Positions 60,339 through 64,000 of a stretch of DNA of 64,000 bases are shown piece after piece; within the stretch, counting starts at the first letter, position 1; every line of letters begins with the position of its first letter. The DNA is from Bdellovibrionales bacterium (GTDB lineage: Bacteria > Bdellovibrionota > Bdellovibrionia > Bdellovibrionales > Bdellovibrionaceae): NCBI GenBank assembly GCA_018266295.1, contig JAFEAQ010000019.1, positions 310,001 through 374,000 of the forward strand, given 5' to 3'. A program made the position numbers and the translations under genes. The notes under the pieces are model-generated. The model saw only the letters and a list, made by a program, of their open reading frames with translations, was not told the DNA's origin and searched no databases.

Positions 60339-61577
60339 TTACTTGCCAAAGCCCATGATGCCAGAGAATGCGACCGGAGTTGTTACGTCCACGCGTTCTT
60401 CAGACACATGATCATTGGTTGAAATGTAGGTATCCGTTTTCGAGCTGCCACCGAAAGTGGCCGAAGCGATATCCAAAATAACCGCGCCAGCCTGACAGTA
60501 AGGATGAGCACACTTACGAAGGCCATCGGCCGCCGTCGAAGCTCCATTCTTACCTGGAGTTCCGGACTCAACCGGTGCCATCGGCACACCAAACTTTGCC
60601 AAAGCAATTCCATCGAGAACTTCTTGCATCAAACGTTGTTTGATCTGCAAAGCGGTTTCAGTCTTTGCCTGATCGCAAACGCGGGAGTCATCACACTTCA
60701 TTTCAAGACTGAACCAGCCGGTCGATTCCGCTGTTTCAATCAACGAAGAAGAGGTGCTGGTTTTAAAGAATCCACCGGAAGACGAGCTCTCGCGGATTTT
60801 TCTTGCTAAAGCACCGCGATTATAACGAGCCACATAAGTGTAGTTCGCGCCGACTTCATATTTGTAAGACACATTCGGAGTCACGAGGCCTGCAAGGTCG
60901 CTGGCACGAATACGCTCCGGCATTTCTTTGGTGAAGGGATCACGAAGCGGACAGGCGCCAAAAAGACTCAAGTCCAAACGAGCTGAGAAGCTGCCGGAGC
61001 CGATATTGTTGGCATCTGCCACAGGCAAATCCTGATTGAATGCAACACGCATATCGGGATCCTGATCAGGCTTCTGATTCCATTTAAGTTTAAGCTCTTT
61101 CAATGAAACAGGAACGATGTTCACACCAAGTCCGTCATTGTATTGACGGAATTTTTGCAAGTTCGCATCCACGGCCATGTCGAAATTGATTTCAACAGAG
61201 GCCCCAAGCGTGTTTGAAAGATCACCGTATTCAGACAGAAGCTGTTTTCTTCTTTTATAGAGATCCGTCAGCACAGCGTCTTCGATTTTACCTTTGATCG
61301 CGGTTTGAATTTGTTTATTGATCTCACCCAAAGATTTATTCAGCGTGCGTACTTCTTGGCAACGATCTAAGTTCCCGCTGGTACGACCTGTAACCGTCTC
61401 CGTGCCTTGGGCTGGCGGCAGAACAAAAATTGTTTTGCAGTCAGAGCTCATAAAGAAGCCCTGGCTATTGCCGGGAACGCGAACGTCCTTTGCAACCTCA
61501 CAAGTGGTTGAGAACTGAGGCCCTGCCGCCATGGCTGAGCCGGAAAGCAAAATTGAAAAGAGAGCCCAGTGTTTCAT
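60339..61577 (-). CDS. Large exported protein of unknown function in module cluster
   Basis: A 412-residue protein with a signal peptide (residues 1-18, ending MAA). It has at least ten Cys, several in CxxC-like or paired settings (TTCEVAK, DCKTIF, FGACPLRD, KCDDSRVC, RKCAHPYCQ), a Gly/Ser-rich stretch SSSSGGFFKTSTSSS, and predicted helices at about 65-115. Family unknown. The start overlaps the stop of the lipoprotein gene at 61574 (ATGA). The last third contains ICTND-like hydrophilic loops rich in Thr/Ser. It may be an extracellular adhesin or toxin-like protein, but nothing proves this. Confidence 0.7.
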   Translation of the reverse strand: MKHWALFSILLSGSAMAAGPQFSTTCEVAKDVRVPGNSQGFFMSSDCKTIFVLPPAQGTETVTGRTSGNLDRCQEVRTLNKSLGEINKQIQTAIKGKIEDAVLTDLYKRRKQLLSEYGDLSNTLGASVEINFDMAVDANLQKFRQYNDGLGVNIVPVSLKELKLKWNQKPDQDPDMRVAFNQDLPVADANNIGSGSFSARLDLSLFGACPLRDPFTKEMPERIRASDLAGLVTPNVSYKYEVGANYTYVARYNRGALARKIRESSSSGGFFKTSTSSSLIETAESTGWFSLEMKCDDSRVCDQAKTETALQIKQRLMQEVLDGIALAKFGVPMAPVESGTPGKNGASTAADGLRKCAHPYCQAGAVILDIASATFGGSSKTDTYISTNDHVSEERVDVTTPVAFSGIMGFGK

Positions 61578-61960
61578 AGATTTAGATCCTTATTGATATA
61601 GGCCTTTGCCAGTGCCTTCATTTCAGAGCTATCCGGCGCAGGGTTTTGAAGGGTTTTAAAATTTTCTAAAAGCCAAAGCAGAGTTGCCGGTCGGGTGGGG
61701 CCCAAATACTTCGGACCACGGAGGCCTAAGATGTAAGCCTCCGCCAGTTCGTAGGCGTGAGGATCCGATTCTTTCCAAGCAAGTGCTGCGGTTTCGCTTT
61801 TCCAGGTCGCGTAAGTTTGACTTAAAAGACCTGCGTTGTAGTCAATATCGTCAGACGATACCGGAGGAACGGGAGCTGCCGGCGAAGAAGTGTCTTTGCC
61901 GGGTTGAGCACAGGCAGTAAAAATCAAGCAAAGCACTAGAAGTTGCGAAAGCGTTTTCAT
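61574..61960 (-). CDS. Short lipoprotein, module copy 1
   Basis: A 128-residue lipoprotein with lipobox FTAC near residue 17, a Pro/Ala/Ser linker and a helical domain (TYATWKSETAALAW, YELAEAYILGLRG). It is a paralogue of the 124-residue lipoprotein at 58205. The ATG lies 1 nt after the stop of the upstream exported-protein gene (61962), and its own stop overlaps the next start (ATGA). Such strict coupling points to a fixed stoichiometry or a shared complex. Confidence 0.75.
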   Translation of the reverse strand: MKTLSQLLVLCLIFTACAQPGKDTSSPAAPVPPVSSDDIDYNAGLLSQTYATWKSETAALAWKESDPHAYELAEAYILGLRGPKYLGPTRPATLLWLLENFKTLQNPAPDSSEMKALAKAYINKDLNL

Positions 61961-61961
61961 A

Positions 61962-62972
61962 TTAGTCCTTGAAGTTTGAATAAACAGGATCGCTGCCGAC
62001 AGTCAGGTTCTGCTTGACGGTCGCGGCCGCTGGCTTTGTGAATTCGGTGTTCTGCATCCAGTTGTCAGTGACTTCCGTAGAACGAACCGCTGCTTTTTGC
62101 GTCGGGCTTAATCCTTTGGCGTCCATTTTCACAGACGCCAAAAACTTCTGCAGGCGGGAAGGGGATTTCAAAATCTCTTCACCGGTTACTTTCGTGCGAG
62201 CAATCACACCCAAAGTCACTGCTTCAGCAAGCTCATTCTGTTTTTGGCTTAAGCGTGCGTCCACAACTTGGGGCTGCAATCTCCAGAAAGATTGAAAGAT
62301 GGAAGTGAACTGATCCAGCGCCAACCACGTTTCTTTCGCAGGCATGCCCGGTTCGAATTCCGCCGTGCGAGTGACACTGAAAACAAGCTTTCCTTGCATC
62401 AGGTCGCAGGCAAATGCATTCATGTTAGAAAGATCCATACGCAAAACACCATCGGCAGATTGCTGCAATTGAGCATTCATGATCTCTTCGTAGTAGTCCG
62501 TGAGCAAACGGCCTTTGGACTTTGAAATCGCATCGACGTCATTGATAGACCAAACGGCCCCTTTTTTATCGAAGGTGATCTTTGCTGGGCCGATCGTCAC
62601 AGGGTTTTCAAAGCTGTTCATATCCGGGCCAAAAAGAGGCTTATTGTTTGTGATCAACGGATTGGTTTGAACTACAAGTTGGGCCTTAAATTTTTTATCG
62701 AGGAAGACCGCGTTTTGGCAAAGGTCATTCGTATCTTTGCCGTCGGCTTCGACAGTTAGAACCGGTCTTTTAGCAGCTAAAAAAGTATTAAAACCCAAGA
62801 AGCGATACTGTCCGCTCGGAAGTTTCACGACGTCCGCCTTGATGTAGCCGCCGCTATCCAGTGTCATCGTTTCTTTTTTCAAGTTCGGAGCAAGGTCGAT
62901 CAGGTTTTGCCAGTCGGTCGCAAAAGCGGCCGAGCTGACAAGGAATGTTGAAATAATAAGAGTGGTTTTCAT
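61962..62972 (-). CDS. Exported protein, module copy 1
   Basis: A 336-residue protein with a signal peptide (residues 1-18, ending AFA). It is the paralogue of the gene at 58583 (DLAPNLKKETM, PSGQYRFLGF, MNAFACDLMQGKL). Cys residues are few (NDLCQN, AFACDL). The N-terminal half is beta-rich, the C-terminal half helical and charged (PSRLQKFLASVKMDAKGLSPTQ). No known family. CGGAGC precedes the ATG by about 9 nt, and the gene follows the partial gene at 62988 by 15 nt. Confidence 0.75.
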   Translation of the reverse strand: MKTTLIISTFLVSSAAFATDWQNLIDLAPNLKKETMTLDSGGYIKADVVKLPSGQYRFLGFNTFLAAKRPVLTVEADGKDTNDLCQNAVFLDKKFKAQLVVQTNPLITNNKPLFGPDMNSFENPVTIGPAKITFDKKGAVWSINDVDAISKSKGRLLTDYYEEIMNAQLQQSADGVLRMDLSNMNAFACDLMQGKLVFSVTRTAEFEPGMPAKETWLALDQFTSIFQSFWRLQPQVVDARLSQKQNELAEAVTLGVIARTKVTGEEILKSPSRLQKFLASVKMDAKGLSPTQKAAVRSTEVTDNWMQNTEFTKPAAATVKQNLTVGSDPVYSNFKD

Positions 62973-62987
62973 TCTAAGCTCCGTTCA

Positions 62988-64000
62988 TTAGTACACAAAG
63001 GTTGAAGAGTGCAGAACAGTGCTTGTTTGGTTTGTCTCAAACAAGATTTGTTCTTCGATGTAAGAGTTATCCGCTTGGTTTTGCGCCAATTGGCTGACAC
63101 CGTCGCGGTCCATTTGCACGATGATTGGCTGCGTACTGCAGCTCGAGCTTGCGCCGATACCCAAGAAGCCAGAGTTGCTGTGGCAAACACGGCGTTGGCC
63201 AACAACCACGTCCTCAGATCCATTCGCAACTTCTTTCGCGCGAGGGGCCGGGTCGTCCGAGAAGATACCCATTTGCTTTAACTTGTCTTCGGCGCGTTCA
63301 AAGTAGTTTTTGATCACTTTAGCAACCAAGGCAGAAACCGGACTGACTTCGCCGTCTTCAGTGTTTGTCATCAGGCTCATCAAGTCATACTCTTTACCTT
63401 TGTCATCTAAAGAGATGTTGATGCTGCCTTCAAGACCGCCGGTGATAACATCTTCAGTGAATTCGCGGCGCTGGAATTTGCCTTTTTGAATCACGCTGCT
63501 GATATTTCTGAGGAAGTCCGCTGTTTTGATTTTCGCATCAACGAAAAGCTTGATACCGGTTTGCACTTTCACATTGTAGTACATGTTAATCGCCACCGAC
63601 TGAGAGATGATGTCGTTGATGTTGGCTGTTTTTTGTCTATTGCGGCAGTAAACCGAGGTTGAGATGTCTACGATCCCGCTCAAGCCGCCACCCATTGAAA
63701 CGTAAGTCGCGTTGGGATCTTCTGATGCCACATTTGTTGAGGCGGGTTTGTAACCAGGGAAGTTCACTTTCAAAACCGCGCGGCCCGCGTAGCTACCGGC
63801 ATCTGGATTAGAAATAACCAGCGTTGAATCAGCAAGCTGCGCCGGCATAAAACGAACCGGATAAGTTGCGCCGGTGTTTTGACCTGGAACAAGGTTCGCC
63901 GTTTGGAAAGCAAGCACACTGTTCATCACATTGTTAGCCAGAGAATACTTTACGCGAACCGCAGCCATGTCGTCATAAGGCTTAAAGATACCGCGAATTT
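62988..64000 (-). CDS. Exported-cluster protein of unknown function, N-terminus outside window
   Basis: The frame is open from the right edge of the window to the stop at 62988, at least 337 residues. An in-frame ATG occurs at 63968, but upstream codons (IRGIFKPYDD) remain open, so the true start is probably outside. The chain is mostly beta-rich and Thr/Ser/Asn-rich, with a cysteine pair (VYCRNRQ) and another set near the C-terminus (RVCHSNSGFLGIGASSSC). It is first in the seven-gene minus-strand run and may be exported; the signal peptide cannot be checked. Some spacing of Cys and Ser-rich motifs recalls the protein at 60339, but homology is not shown. Confidence 0.7.
   Translation of the reverse strand, partial: IRGIFKPYDDMAAVRVKYSLANNVMNSVLAFQTANLVPGQNTGATYPVRFMPAQLADSTLVISNPDAGSYAGRAVLKVNFPGYKPASTNVASEDPNATYVSMGGGLSGIVDISTSVYCRNRQKTANINDIISQSVAINMYYNVKVQTGIKLFVDAKIKTADFLRNISSVIQKGKFQRREFTEDVITGGLEGSINISLDDKGKEYDLMSLMTNTEDGEVSPVSALVAKVIKNYFERAEDKLKQMGIFSDDPAPRAKEVANGSEDVVVGQRRVCHSNSGFLGIGASSSCSTQPIIVQMDRDGVSQLAQNQADNSYIEEQILFETNQTSTVLHSSTFVY

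Overview
The window looks like a chromosomal segment of a Bdellovibrio-like predatory bacterium (Bdellovibrionota). This is inferred from gene content, not from a marker gene. The pointers are: a TIGR02147-type regulator overlapping an exported-protein gene; a 1,850-residue tail-fibre-like surface protein next to an RCC1-propeller protein; very many small exported proteins and lipoproteins; a RomR-like polarity response regulator; and dense overlapping operons. No rRNA, tRNA, CRISPR array, insertion sequence or prophage was seen.

Layout. 1-8.5 kb: a truncated trypsin-like lipoprotein, a YkuD_2-type L,D-transpeptidase-like protein, an AGE-family epimerase, aconitase, and DUF1269, SIMPL and unknown exported proteins. 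8.5-12.6 kb: two divergent multi-domain histidine kinases plus an Rcp1-like response regulator. 12.7-13.7 kb: a tiny lipoprotein, a small exported protein and a hairpin-rich spacer holding one copy (A) of a dispersed structured repeat. 13.7-17.7 kb (minus): nadC-birA-thioredoxin-GyrI-like operon and the RomR-like gene. 17.7-22.1 kb (plus): LptG-like permease and def-fmt-rpe-endonuclease/phosphatase. 22.1 kb: repeat copy B. 22-30 kb: a HEARH-containing exported protein, an RhlE-type helicase overlapping a MOSC protein, hutH, a DUF1254/DUF1214 lipoprotein and another lipoprotein. 30-40.8 kb (minus): two tandem paralogous exported proteins, then the giant fibre gene followed by a 14-repeat RCC1 protein.

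41-55.9 kb is the most unusual metabolic part. On the plus strand a lipid kinase, an SDR dehydratase/epimerase and a long-chain acyl-ACP reductase-like enzyme (with an extra N-terminal region of about 340 residues) overlap as an operon. On the minus strand a formyltransferase-fold enzyme, an alpha/beta-hydrolase fused to an OleC-like adenylating enzyme, a UbiA prenyltransferase and a PEP-synthase/rifampicin-phosphotransferase-like dikinase form a second tight operon, with a BtaA-like (DUF3419) aminocarboxypropyl transferase divergent from it. Together they look like undescribed lipid-modifying or lipid-making pathways. Between them lie the TIGR02147/exported pair and one exported protein.

56-64 kb: an AgmX/PglI-like protein, hutU (30 kb away from hutH), then a minus-strand run of seven exported proteins. 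In it a two-gene module (short lipoprotein plus an exported protein of about 340 residues) occurs twice around two unrelated exported proteins. The last gene runs off the window. Functions in this run are unknown; it may encode an envelope or secreted system.
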